Notes: generated by a model from the letters alone, not told the origin. Numbered from the stretch's first letter, positions 18,513-26,202 are shown. The stretch: 33,341 nucleotides of DNA from Gallibacter intestinalis (GCF_014982745.1 NZ_JADCKA010000014.1:1-33341); one strand, 5' to 3'. Translations and numbers: made by a program.

Positions 18513-19114
18513 TTCTGATTTTCTTTCTTGCCAGACACACAGAACATAAACTTATTCTTTGTAACCTGAACATCCAGGAAACCGACGGCCTCCATGATCT
18601 GTTTTATTTCATCCGGTGTATATGATTTCATCCCCGGTATCATCTTTTCCCAGTGTTTTTCAGGATCTCCAGGATCATTGACGACTACGAATTTCCCGCC
18701 CGGCCTGATCGTTCTTTTCACTTCTGCAAAGCATTTCTCCAGATCTTTCCAGAAATACACAGTTTCAAAGGCGGTGGCAAGTTTTATGGAATTATCCTTT
18801 AACGGAAGGTTCTCTGCGCTCCCAAGAAGCACTTCACATCTTTTGCCAATATTCTTTTTATTCGTCTTTTTTGACTTCTCAACGCTGGTGCTGGAAATAT
18901 CTATCCCATAAACGAAACCGTCTTTGGAGCGGTCTAATAATCTTCGGATATTAAATCCACCGCCACAGCCAATATCAACCAGCATTCCGTCATCAGGGAC
19001 ATCAAATTGTGTAAATGCCCATTTAGCCATCGGACTATGCCCCATATTCATGCCGGAAAGCATGAGTTTCCCTATAAATCCCTGTGGGTTGCCGAAATTG
19101 TCTTTAAACGCCAT
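18509..19114 (-). CDS. Class I SAM-dependent methyltransferase
   Basis: The 201-residue product has the SAM-binding motif VDIGCGGG at residues 46-53, an acidic YGIDIS strand-two end and GGKFVVVNDPGD in the later core, all typical of the Methyltransf_11/25 type. The substrate cannot be told; small molecules are usual for this group. AAGGAGGAAG precedes the ATG. It overlaps the GNAT gene by 11 bases and the hydrolase gene by four, so the three are translated in a coupled way. Confidence 0.85.
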   Translation of the reverse strand: MAFKDNFGNPQGFIGKLMLSGMNMGHSPMAKWAFTQFDVPDDGMLVDIGCGGGFNIRRLLDRSKDGFVYGIDISSTSVEKSKKTNKKNIGKRCEVLLGSAENLPLKDNSIKLATAFETVYFWKDLEKCFAEVKRTIRPGGKFVVVNDPGDPEKHWEKMIPGMKSYTPDEIKQIMEAVGFLDVQVTKNKFMFCVSGKKENQK

Positions 19115-19787
19115 CTTCTTCCTCCTTCTTCACCAGATCTGGCATACCGGTTTCATATACTTCTCTGAGTCTGTACTCATAGACAATAGAACGGTTATCA
19201 GAGCCATCCTGAAAAGGTTTCTCTGCTACTTTTTTAAATCCTCGTTTTTCATAAAATTCCCACGATGCAAGTGTGTTTGTAAAAAGCCGCACACAATCTG
19301 CTCCTTCAGCTTTTGCCCGATTCAAAAATTGTGTGACCAATGCGGTTCCCAGCCCCTTTCTGTAATTCCTTCTGGACGAAAGGGCAACGAGTTCCAGATC
19401 ACATTTCCCAAAAATTTCCTTATCCCTTTCCTGTAATTGACGGAAAAAGGCATCAAACTGTTTCTGGAACGGAGCTGACATTTTATATCTTTTCAGATAG
19501 AACTTGAGGAACATTTTACACCAACAGCCATAGTGCTTTTTTGCTTCATATCGAGCTGCCAGAGCCTTGCTGAAATGTTTATCATATTTTCCGCAGATAA
19601 ATCCTACGACCTGATGATCCTCCGTTTCCGCAACATAGGTAAAATTACATTTTTCAATCAGAACCTGTGCGTAATCACGTAATAATATTTTATCGTTCTG
19701 ATCCACAGGGCATGAAAAAAATCCTTCGTAAAAGCAATCCCCGCAGGCCGCAGCATCTTCTTCCTTATATGGACAAACAGTAAACAT
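19104..19787 (-). CDS. GNAT-family N-acetyltransferase
   Basis: The 227-residue product has the acetyl-CoA-binding motif A around residues 139-149 (RRNYRKGLGTALV) and the C-terminal ASWEFYEKRGFKKV, where the tyrosine of motif B lies. The N-terminal half carries six cysteines by residue 90 (including CPYKEEDAAACGDC), which is unusual. AGGAGGATATATCC precedes the ATG. It is the first gene of the operon, directly behind a promoter with a palindromic operator candidate. The substrate is unknown. Confidence 0.85.
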   Translation of the reverse strand: MFTVCPYKEEDAAACGDCFYEGFFSCPVDQNDKILLRDYAQVLIEKCNFTYVAETEDHQVVGFICGKYDKHFSKALAARYEAKKHYGCWCKMFLKFYLKRYKMSAPFQKQFDAFFRQLQERDKEIFGKCDLELVALSSRRNYRKGLGTALVTQFLNRAKAEGADCVRLFTNTLASWEFYEKRGFKKVAEKPFQDGSDNRSIVYEYRLREVYETGMPDLVKKEEEDGV

Positions 19788-19797
19788 GGATATATCC

Positions 19798-19856
19798 TCC
19801 TATGCGCAAATAAGTTAGTACTAACTAACTAATATTGTATCAGGAGGCGCATAGGA
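19798..19856 (-). promoter_or_regulatory. Perfect 10-bp inverted repeat enclosing the accessory-operon control region
   Basis: TCCTATGCGC (19798-19807) and GCGCATAGGA (19847-19856) are perfect reverse complements and bracket the -10 box, start point and operator. The right arm also carries AGGAGG on the plus strand and the left arm the GNAT ribosome binding site on the minus strand, so in RNA the site could be sequestered in a long hairpin. Confidence 0.6.
19814..19825. promoter_or_regulatory. Palindromic operator candidate
   Basis: GTTAGTACTAAC is a perfect 12-base palindrome lying at or just after the expected start point (about 19828). On the plus strand CTAACTAA continues from it, extending the symmetry imperfectly. 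Palindromes of this TTAGT-ACTAA kind are typical of TetR/AcrR-family repressors (general knowledge). No intact regulator gene is in the window. Confidence 0.6.
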
Positions 19857-19862
19857 CTGCAA
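19834..19862 (-). promoter_or_regulatory. Promoter of the GNAT-methyltransferase-hydrolase operon
   Basis: On the minus strand TTGCAG (19862-19857) and TACAAT (19839-19834) are 17 bases apart. The palindromic operator follows directly downstream, so a bound repressor would block initiation. No other promoter is seen before the four downstream genes. Confidence 0.7.
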
Positions 19863-19881
19863 TTCCTTTTTTACCTGTTAA

Positions 19882-19998
19882 TCACTTTCTTCCCATCCTT
19901 TCTGCCAGCTCACCCCTTACCTGGGACGTTATCTCTAAAACTAACGTTAAGTTATATTGGCAAATGCATACATACGAGTTCTTTTGATTTGTTGCCAT
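19882..19998 (-). other. Short 38-codon frame, possible gene remnant
   Basis: A frame beginning MATNQKNSYVCIC and ending ELAERMGRK runs just upstream of the operon promoter. It has no ribosome binding site, since the bases before its ATG are the arm of the surface-protein terminator. The start resembles loosely the N-termini of TetR-type regulators, but the helix-turn-helix is absent. It may be an internally deleted remnant or chance; coding status is doubtful. Confidence 0.2.
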
Positions 19999-19999
19999 A

Positions 20000-20055
20000 A
20001 TGAGAAAAAGACGATAACTCTAAAGTCATCGCCTTTTTCTCAAGTTTTATATAAG
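20000..20055 (-). repeat. Terminator-bearing direct repeat, copy 2
   Basis: This is the partner of 15876-15929 in the same orientation, about 4.1 kb away; the shared parts are ATG-GAAAAAGACGATAACT, then GTCATCGCCTTTTTC, then AAGTTTTATATAAG. Beyond 20055 the sequence runs into the surface-protein stop codon, with no similarity to what follows copy 1, which is the insertion sequence. Confidence 0.85.
20004..20040 (-). terminator. Terminator of the surface-protein gene
   Basis: Minus-strand RNA folds as GAAAAAGGCGAUGAC with GUUAUCGUCUUUUUC (two G-U pairs) starting about 38 bases after the stop codon, with the U-run built into the distal arm. The match in position and strand identifies this as the functional terminator. 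Confidence 0.8.
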
Positions 20056-20077
20056 TTAGATTAACTGGATTTTTTAC

Positions 20078-23000
20078 TTATCGTCTTCTGCGTACAGCAA
20101 CAAGCGCTGTTCCGGACGCTATAAGCAATATAGCCAGGAGAGCTATTGGAGCTTCATCTCCTGTCTTTGTACTGTCATCAGGCTGAACTTTGTCTGAATT
20201 GTCCTGCTGATTATCGCCAGAGTTACCCTGCTGATTATCGCCGGAAGGGGTATTTGGATTATCCGCTGGGTTATCAGGTTCATCTTCACCAGGATCAGGT
20301 GTTACAGAAATTGCTTCAAAGGTAATTGAGATAGAATGATCTCCATCAACCTTTTCAAATGTGTAAGTTCCTGTACCGTCTTCATTGACAACATCTGTAA
20401 GACCAACAGCCTGTCCATCGACAACTACTTCCACTATTTCATATCCCTTATCAGGAGTGATAGTGAATGTCTTGTCAGCGCCTTCGGTCACCACTACTTC
20501 ACCGGATGGATCAACAGTGCCGCCTTCACCAGCTGTTGCTGTTATGGTATGAGCTTCAGTCTGCCATATTACAGCAAACGGCGAGAAACCTTCGCGAGGA
20601 ACATCGAATTTGATACCGTTGGCATCGAATTCTACTTCCATAGTTTCAAGCTCACTGGCCGCTATTGCTTCTTCAACTTCAGCCTGACCGGATATACCGT
20701 ATTCACGGTGCAGGTCCCTATAGTGAACAACCTTTACACCCAGTTCTTCGGCATTGTCCGCAGTAACACCTTCAGGATATGGCAGATATACGGTGGTTCC
20801 GTAGCTTGCGGATACCCATGCATTGCCGTTGAAGGCATCAACCAGGTCGAGGTAATGGAAATCGTATCTGTAAGCCTGACCTTCGCCCGGAGCTCCCAGA
20901 TAGTCAGCCACTTTCTGTTCCATCAGTTCCTGACGGTTGTCGTCGTCTTCAAGAAGCAGACCGTCGTCGAGAATCTGGATTCCGGAAGCATCTTCGATTA
21001 GAAAATCTTCATTATCGTTGATATAGAAATCAGGTTGATATACAATACCCCAATTTGTTTCGGTCTTAGCAATAGCCTCTGCGTGTTCTACCGGAGCTGT
21101 AGGCTCTGTAGTCAGCAGCTCATGAGTATTTGTGCCTGCCTGTACACTAGAAACATCACTTATGTGACGCACAATAACCGTACCTATACCATCAAGGTTT
21201 ACATTGTTACCGTTTATTCTCACATCATCATTTGTTAAACCGTTTTTCCATTTAAGAGTAACGGTATACTCACCAGATTCAGAGTCGTCTGTAACAACAT
21301 CTCCATCTTCATTTGTATAAGTCGCTTCTATATTACTGAGCAGTTCAGACATCAAATCATCACCTGTAACTTCAACTCCTTTAATCTCCAGTTTAGAGAT
21401 TGGATCAACACTACCGCCGATAGTGAGTTCAGGGAATCCGTTACCTGTAGTTTCGTTACCTGCACCGCCTCCGATGTACTTAGTAACGCTGTCCGCCGTA
21501 AGAGTGTACTCACTCGAATTAAAGAACATGAAAGCATAGCTCTTATCGGCATCTAATCCTTCCATAGTGACATCAATCTGATTACCGGTTCCTACCTTCT
21601 CAAGCGTAAGCTCCGCATCATCAGGAACGCTGCCGTCATCGTTCATCGGAATATACGCAAGATACAAGTCCGTTTTTTTAGCCTTGTCTGGACGAGTCAC
21701 TTTGAATTGATATGAATCCGCATAAGGTGTAATCCAATAAGCATCTTCTGCAGCGGCTTTCCAACTATCACGATTATTTTCAGCGGTTACCAGATTGGTA
21801 ATCTTATCAACCACCTTAGGATTAGCAAATGCCCATGCAACTTCTCCATGTCCATCGTCCAGAGTAACAGTTCCTAAAGTACGATTCATGGAAATTGCAC
21901 CAAATAATGAACTATATCCATGCATTACCTTAACAGTGCGATTACCCTGAAGAACCCCTGAAGCGATATAAATATTATCATTCTCACTCTTGCCGTAAGC
22001 GCCAGGAGCATCCGTATAGTCATTCCATACAGTGATTTCCGTGCCATCTCCATTACCGTGAACAGAGCCTCCGTTCAACTGAACTACCGCATTGCCACCT
22101 ATAGCTGCATCTATGCCAACTCCACCATTATCCGCAATAGTTCCATCATTCATGATAAACTTCACGCCTTTCCAGCTATCTTTACCGCTTATCTGAACAC
22201 CGGCACCTTTATTTCCGGAAATTTCGCCTCCGTTCATAGTCAGGTTGGAACTATTATTAACGCGAATAGCAAGATTGGAATTATCTACAATCTTTGCTGT
22301 AGATTCAATAGTGGCAACGACTCCGCCGCCGCCCTGATTGGCAAGATAAATCACGCCCTTGGAAGCGGTGTTGTTGCGGATAGTTCCGGCAAACGTATAG
22401 TGCGAACCGTTATTGGAATAGATGAGGCCGCCGGCACTGCTGGACGAACAGTTCTCAATTACGTTGTGCTCACCGAAAGTAATCTGTCCGTACCATGATC
22501 TGAGAAGCGATGCTCCGCCACATTTACAATCGGATATAGTTCCGTCGAGGTACACTTCGTGACTGTAGTCATTGCCGAGGTCATCAAAGTGAAGCAGCGG
22601 GAATCCGTCAACTTTAGAGATCAAAGAGCCCTTTTCACTTGTAAAGTTACAGTACTGTGTCCATATAGCACTGTTGTTTCCCGTATTCGTGCCGGTAACA
22701 TTTGTAATCTTACCGGTTTCAGTAAGTGTGGCTTCACCGCCTGAGCGCAGATGTACGGCAACGCCGTTCTGTCCCTGCCATGCAGCATCTGTGCCTTTCA
22801 GGTTCTGAAGAGTTCCGCCGACATTGGCAGTACCGCCATCAACATAAACAGCACGACCGGTCATAACAGTGTTATCTGCTCCGCCTATGACACCGCCGTT
22901 CATATTGAGTATTCCGCCCTGAATCCATACAGCTCCTGCAGGACCGAAACTTCCTGTTGCGCCTTTTACTCTTGTTATTTCTTTTTCGTCTATAATCTGG

Positions 23001-23899
23001 CTTCCGGCTTCCATGATAAGTTCACCGCTAGCAATACGCACAGCGCTCATTCCGCCGTAGTTTTTCAGAACAGCACCCTCGCCAAGAGTTATAGTTCCTA
23101 CATTGTTATATGTGGCGATTATACCATCCTGAACTATAGCTGTATTCTGCACCTCTTTGCTGCCTACCGTTGTATGTCCATCACCCTCAGAATCAGCCTG
23201 AACAAAGTATTCTCCTTCATATTTAGCAGAATCATCAAAAACGATATTTGACAGTTTAAGAGACGCCGTTTTCGGACCTTCCGTACTATTCACTTCAATC
23301 ATAGCCGGATTGTATGTAGATCTTGCCGAATCCTGCTTCGGGGCAAAACCCTCACCTCTTGTCACAGTAAATGTGCCGTTATAGCTTGTGATGGTCAGAT
23401 TCTTACCGTAATAAGAAGCACTCTCTGTCATAGTAAGGTCGCTCATTAAATAAATCGTAGCATTTTTACTGGCAACGCCTACCGCTTTTGACAGTGTAGC
23501 AACAGGACTTTCTACAGTTCCTGCACCGGTGTCATCATTACCTTGCGCCGATACATAAACAACATCAAGTGAGTTTGCAGCAGCCGGTGCTGTAGGTGCT
23601 TTTGCAGCTCTCTTTGCAGCCTCTGCCTGTTCCGGTAGACTGTTAACCGTTACAGTTCCTTTCTCTGCCGTATCCTTAATCACCGGAGAAAAGTCCTGCT
23701 GATCTTCCGGTTCACCGATGTCTTCTGCAGTATCAGACAATGATGTATCGGATGAATCTCCTGTCGGATTCTCCGCTTCAGACGATGTCATATTCTGGTT
23801 GTCCGAAGTGTTCTCAACACCCAATGCAGGAATCATTCCTACGCCGGTAAACACCATGCAGGCTACCAGCAGCGCCGCCATCGCTTTTTTCCATTTCAT
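20078..23899 (-). CDS. Secreted beta-helix surface protein with sorting-like C-terminus
   Basis: The 1273-residue product begins with a signal peptide (KKAMAALLVACMVFTGVG), then an acidic Ser/Glu-rich linker (about 28-80). Residues 113-140 (VVYVSAQGNDDTGAG, SPVATLSKAV) match the DUF1565-type entry into a right-handed beta-helix, which runs to about 700 with repeated MNGG-type turns. A repeat domain with TITPDKGYEIVEVVVDG lies at about 1117-1200, then an Asp/Asn/Pro-rich stalk with two GDNQQ repeats. The end is KTGDEAP, a hydrophobic segment and RRRR: a cell-wall sorting layout with a non-standard motif (no LP before xTG). Likely adhesin or glycan-binding protein. GGGAGGGG precedes the ATG. 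Confidence 0.85.
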   Translation of the reverse strand: MKWKKAMAALLVACMVFTGVGMIPALGVENTSDNQNMTSSEAENPTGDSSDTSLSDTAEDIGEPEDQQDFSPVIKDTAEKGTVTVNSLPEQAEAAKRAAKAPTAPAAANSLDVVYVSAQGNDDTGAGTVESPVATLSKAVGVASKNATIYLMSDLTMTESASYYGKNLTITSYNGTFTVTRGEGFAPKQDSARSTYNPAMIEVNSTEGPKTASLKLSNIVFDDSAKYEGEYFVQADSEGDGHTTVGSKEVQNTAIVQDGIIATYNNVGTITLGEGAVLKNYGGMSAVRIASGELIMEAGSQIIDEKEITRVKGATGSFGPAGAVWIQGGILNMNGGVIGGADNTVMTGRAVYVDGGTANVGGTLQNLKGTDAAWQGQNGVAVHLRSGGEATLTETGKITNVTGTNTGNNSAIWTQYCNFTSEKGSLISKVDGFPLLHFDDLGNDYSHEVYLDGTISDCKCGGASLLRSWYGQITFGEHNVIENCSSSSAGGLIYSNNGSHYTFAGTIRNNTASKGVIYLANQGGGGVVATIESTAKIVDNSNLAIRVNNSSNLTMNGGEISGNKGAGVQISGKDSWKGVKFIMNDGTIADNGGVGIDAAIGGNAVVQLNGGSVHGNGDGTEITVWNDYTDAPGAYGKSENDNIYIASGVLQGNRTVKVMHGYSSLFGAISMNRTLGTVTLDDGHGEVAWAFANPKVVDKITNLVTAENNRDSWKAAAEDAYWITPYADSYQFKVTRPDKAKKTDLYLAYIPMNDDGSVPDDAELTLEKVGTGNQIDVTMEGLDADKSYAFMFFNSSEYTLTADSVTKYIGGGAGNETTGNGFPELTIGGSVDPISKLEIKGVEVTGDDLMSELLSNIEATYTNEDGDVVTDDSESGEYTVTLKWKNGLTNDDVRINGNNVNLDGIGTVIVRHISDVSSVQAGTNTHELLTTEPTAPVEHAEAIAKTETNWGIVYQPDFYINDNEDFLIEDASGIQILDDGLLLEDDDNRQELMEQKVADYLGAPGEGQAYRYDFHYLDLVDAFNGNAWVSASYGTTVYLPYPEGVTADNAEELGVKVVHYRDLHREYGISGQAEVEEAIAASELETMEVEFDANGIKFDVPREGFSPFAVIWQTEAHTITATAGEGGTVDPSGEVVVTEGADKTFTITPDKGYEIVEVVVDGQAVGLTDVVNEDGTGTYTFEKVDGDHSISITFEAISVTPDPGEDEPDNPADNPNTPSGDNQQGNSGDNQQDNSDKVQPDDSTKTGDEAPIALLAILLIASGTALVAVRRRR

Positions 23900-23955
23900 A
23901 TTTAGTTCCCCTCCCTTGTCTTTTATCCAACCGTCATGTATTCATCTGTTTCTTA

Positions 23956-23986
23956 ATAATACCCCCCCCCCTATCATTATTGTCAA
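23956..23986 (-). promoter_or_regulatory. Promoter with poly-G spacer, candidate phase-variable switch
   Basis: On the minus strand a perfect TTGACA (23986-23981) and TATTAT (23961-23956) are separated by 19 bases, of which the last ten are G. Two fewer G would give the optimal 17. The predicted start near 23949 gives a ~50-base leader to the surface-protein ATG at 23899. No competing promoter is visible. Confidence 0.75.
23962..23971. repeat. Homopolymeric tract of ten C (ten G on minus strand)
   Basis: Ten consecutive C on the plus strand lie exactly in the spacer between the -35 and -10 boxes of the surface-protein promoter. Such runs change length by replication slippage. It is the only long C/G homopolymer I noticed in the window. 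Confidence 0.9.
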
Positions 23987-24019
23987 TATGTTCAGCCAGA
24001 GTATTTTTAAATAATAAAA

Positions 24020-24053
24020 AACGCCTCTGTCTGTCCATTCAGACAAAGGCGTT
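24020..24053 (-). terminator. Terminator of the nucleoside kinase-like gene
   Basis: Minus-strand arms AACGCCTTTGTCTG and CAGACAGAGGCGTT form a 14-pair stem (one U-G) with a six-base loop, followed by TTTTATTATT. It lies 14 bases after the stop codon and isolates the phase-variable promoter from upstream transcription. Confidence 0.9.
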
Positions 24054-24066
24054 ATTGCTCCATATA

Positions 24067-25734
24067 TTATCTGTCGAATATGCTGCCGCCAATGAACTCT
24101 CTTAAAATAGAATCATTGGCAACCAGTTCATCATCATCGAATTCATCAAAGAACTCTAAAAATCTTAAAAGGCGTCTCGCCTCACAATATCCAGGATCTT
24201 CTTTATCTACCCTTTCCAGCAGGGGTTTTGCATATTTTTTAAGTATTGCCATTTCATATATATGCACAGAATTAAAGAAGGCATCGGCATTTGCGCCGTA
24301 AGGAAATATATTCTTTTCCTCTCCTTTCATAACTCTCGGCCACTCGTCAATAGTTATTGATGCATTCTTGCCCCGGCGAATACTGTCTCTTACCATTCGT
24401 CTTAACATCCTGTTATCTGTTGTTGGGATGTAGTTATGACTGTCTATGTTAAGACCTGTAAGCGGACTTATATATATCCTGTATTTTTCCTCTTCGTCAA
24501 TGTCCGATGTAAGGCTGTCATTTAAAGCATGGATGCCTTCAATAATTATCGGCTCTCCGGCTCCGGCTATTGTTCTTCTCTTACCGAACATCTTTTTGCC
24601 TTCTATAAAATCAAAGATAGGTATGTCCGCCTCTTTGCCTTTCAAAAGCAGATTCATATCGTCATTAAACAATTTAACATCTAAAGCATTAAGATTTTCA
24701 TAATCCGGTTGACCGTTTTCATCAAGAGGTGTTTCCTCTCTATCCACAAAGTAATCATCGGTACCCAGATATACAGGATTTTTACCTTCTACCTTTAGCT
24801 GAATACATAACCTTTTAGCAAAAGTGGTTTTTCCCGATGACGACGGACCTGCAATCAGTATTATGCGTTTACCGCTCTCTATTATCTCCTTTGTGATTTC
24901 AACAATTTTCTTTGCGTGAAGAGCCTCGCTCAGCTGGATGACTTCCTTCATGGTTCCCTTTGCTATCTTTTCATTTAAGTCTCCAACATATTCTATGCCG
25001 AGTCTTTCCTGCCAAATCTCAGTTTCCGCAAAAGCTCTGTATAGATACTTCTGATCTTTATATTCAGGCATAACAGATGGATTTTGATGTCCAGGAAATC
25101 TGAGAAGTATGCCTCGCCTGTATTTCCTTATTTCAAATAGCTCAAGATAACCGGAAGACGGCACCATAAGGTCATAAAAGAAATCGATATATCCATCTAT
25201 TTCGCACATGGTGACCTTTTTGGTTTTCGCCGTGTTCAGCAGCTTTTCCTTTCTATCCTCCATACCATGACGATTAAAAAATTCCAAAGTCATATCGGCA
25301 TTAAGCGATACTGATTTTATGGGCATATCAAGCTCGACTATTTCCTTCATCCTTTGTGAAATTTCATTGACATATTCCTCTGTAAGTGCTCCTTCACCCT
25401 TTATTTCCGCATACAATCCCTGGTTAAGGGAGTTCTTTATCTCCGTTGAGGCTTTATTTCCGGAAATATCCCAGATAGCCTTAAGGAAAACGAGTACGAG
25501 ACTGTGAATGTATATAAGATTTGCATGCCTGTTTCTCATATCCAAAAGTTCTACTCTGTCGCCTTCCCTGACTTTCCATGCCAGAGGTCTATCGATATTG
25601 TTTATCTTTGCCGCCATAGGTGTGTAGGGAAGCTGATCCCTGTAGCGAAAAAAGATATGCTCCGCCGTGGTGTTTTCCGGCACATCCACTGCGTCAAAAT
25701 CACCATATATATCTTTTTTTAGCCATATTTTCAT
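24067..25734 (-). CDS. Nucleoside kinase-like protein (TGS + uridine kinase domains)
   Basis: The 555-residue product has an N-terminal ubiquitin-like TGS-type domain (about 1-65), a middle part resembling the second additional domain of threonyl-tRNA synthetase (around 70-220), and a C-terminal uridine kinase/phosphoribulokinase P-loop domain with GPSSSGKTT at 296-304 and TDDYFVDREETP as the substrate-side motif. This architecture is widespread in clostridia and annotated nucleoside or uridine kinase; the true substrate is not certain. ACAGGAGA precedes the ATG. It is monocistronic, between its own promoter and terminator. Confidence 0.85.
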   Translation of the reverse strand: MKIWLKKDIYGDFDAVDVPENTTAEHIFFRYRDQLPYTPMAAKINNIDRPLAWKVREGDRVELLDMRNRHANLIYIHSLVLVFLKAIWDISGNKASTEIKNSLNQGLYAEIKGEGALTEEYVNEISQRMKEIVELDMPIKSVSLNADMTLEFFNRHGMEDRKEKLLNTAKTKKVTMCEIDGYIDFFYDLMVPSSGYLELFEIRKYRRGILLRFPGHQNPSVMPEYKDQKYLYRAFAETEIWQERLGIEYVGDLNEKIAKGTMKEVIQLSEALHAKKIVEITKEIIESGKRIILIAGPSSSGKTTFAKRLCIQLKVEGKNPVYLGTDDYFVDREETPLDENGQPDYENLNALDVKLFNDDMNLLLKGKEADIPIFDFIEGKKMFGKRRTIAGAGEPIIIEGIHALNDSLTSDIDEEEKYRIYISPLTGLNIDSHNYIPTTDNRMLRRMVRDSIRRGKNASITIDEWPRVMKGEEKNIFPYGANADAFFNSVHIYEMAILKKYAKPLLERVDKEDPGYCEARRLLRFLEFFDEFDDDELVANDSILREFIGGSIFDR

Positions 25735-25773
25735 CGTCTGTCTCCTGTTTTCATTAGCCGATAGTTTCTCTGA

Positions 25774-25802
25774 ATTATATCATAAGAACAGACGGCGGAC
25801 AA
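25774..25802 (-). promoter_or_regulatory. Promoter of the nucleoside kinase-like gene
   Basis: TTGTCC (25802-25797) and a perfect TATAAT (25779-25774) lie 17 bases apart on the minus strand, with the start point about 30 bases before the ATG. The -35 box overlaps the distal arm of the preceding hairpin, so terminator and promoter share bases. Confidence 0.7.
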
Positions 25803-25815
25803 ACGCCCACCGCCG
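25793..25815 (-). terminator. Probable terminator of the PC4-like gene
   Basis: CGGCGG and CCGCCG (25793-25798 and 25810-25815) form a GC-rich six-pair stem about 33 bases after the stop codon. The tail after it on the minus strand is TCTGTTCTT, only moderately U-rich, so termination may be partial. Confidence 0.55.
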
Positions 25816-25847
25816 CTCTTAAAGGTCTTCTTTGGATATAAAGTGAG

Positions 25848-26090
25848 TTAGAACTTTTCCGCAGCCAGCATATCGTTAAGAGCTTTCATCTCATCCTTAT
25901 GAAGTGTGATGCCCCTTGACATATGCTTATGCTCCGGATCCCAGTCCCGAAGGTCATATTTAGGAGCCGCTCCATTCCAAGCAATCATGTTCAGCTCCTT
26001 GCGCCAGCCTGTAGGGTAAGAGGCTAGCACACCTATGTGTCTTTTAATTTCGTAGACTATTTCGCTTCTTTCTTTCTCATTCGCGGCCAT
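25848..26090 (-). CDS. YdbC-like PC4 ssDNA-binding protein
   Basis: The 80-residue product matches the bacterial YdbC family of the transcriptional coactivator p15/PC4 fold, which binds single-stranded DNA as a dimer. The diagnostic stretch is KELNMIAWNGAAPKYDLRDW with GITLHKDEMKALNDML after it. AAAGGAGA lies seven bases before the ATG. It stands alone between a strong promoter and a hairpin. The cellular role in Firmicutes is poorly known. Confidence 0.88.
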   Translation of the reverse strand: MAANEKERSEIVYEIKRHIGVLASYPTGWRKELNMIAWNGAAPKYDLRDWDPEHKHMSRGITLHKDEMKALNDMLAAEKF

Positions 26091-26130
26091 TCACATTTCT
26101 CCTTTCTTTGTTTTTATCGGGGATGAGTTA

Positions 26131-26159
26131 ATAATAATCTAATTGGTAAAATATGTCAA
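26131..26159 (-). promoter_or_regulatory. Promoter of the PC4-like gene with flanking inverted repeat
   Basis: A perfect TTGACA (26159-26154) and TATTAT (26136-26131) are 17 bases apart. GGTAAAA upstream of the -35 box (near 26176-26182) and TTTTACC inside the spacer (near 26145-26151) are inverted copies, and GTAAAAATTTAC upstream is itself nearly palindromic. This may be an operator for an unseen regulator. Confidence 0.7.
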
Positions 26160-26202
26160 TATATTATTTGTAAATTTTTACCATTAAATTTCAAAAGAAA
26201 AA

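Noticed and set aside
20336-21001. Plus-strand frame of 221 codons, and others opposite the surface-protein gene
   Set aside because: Antisense shadows of the beta-helix protein; they lack ribosome binding sites and family features.
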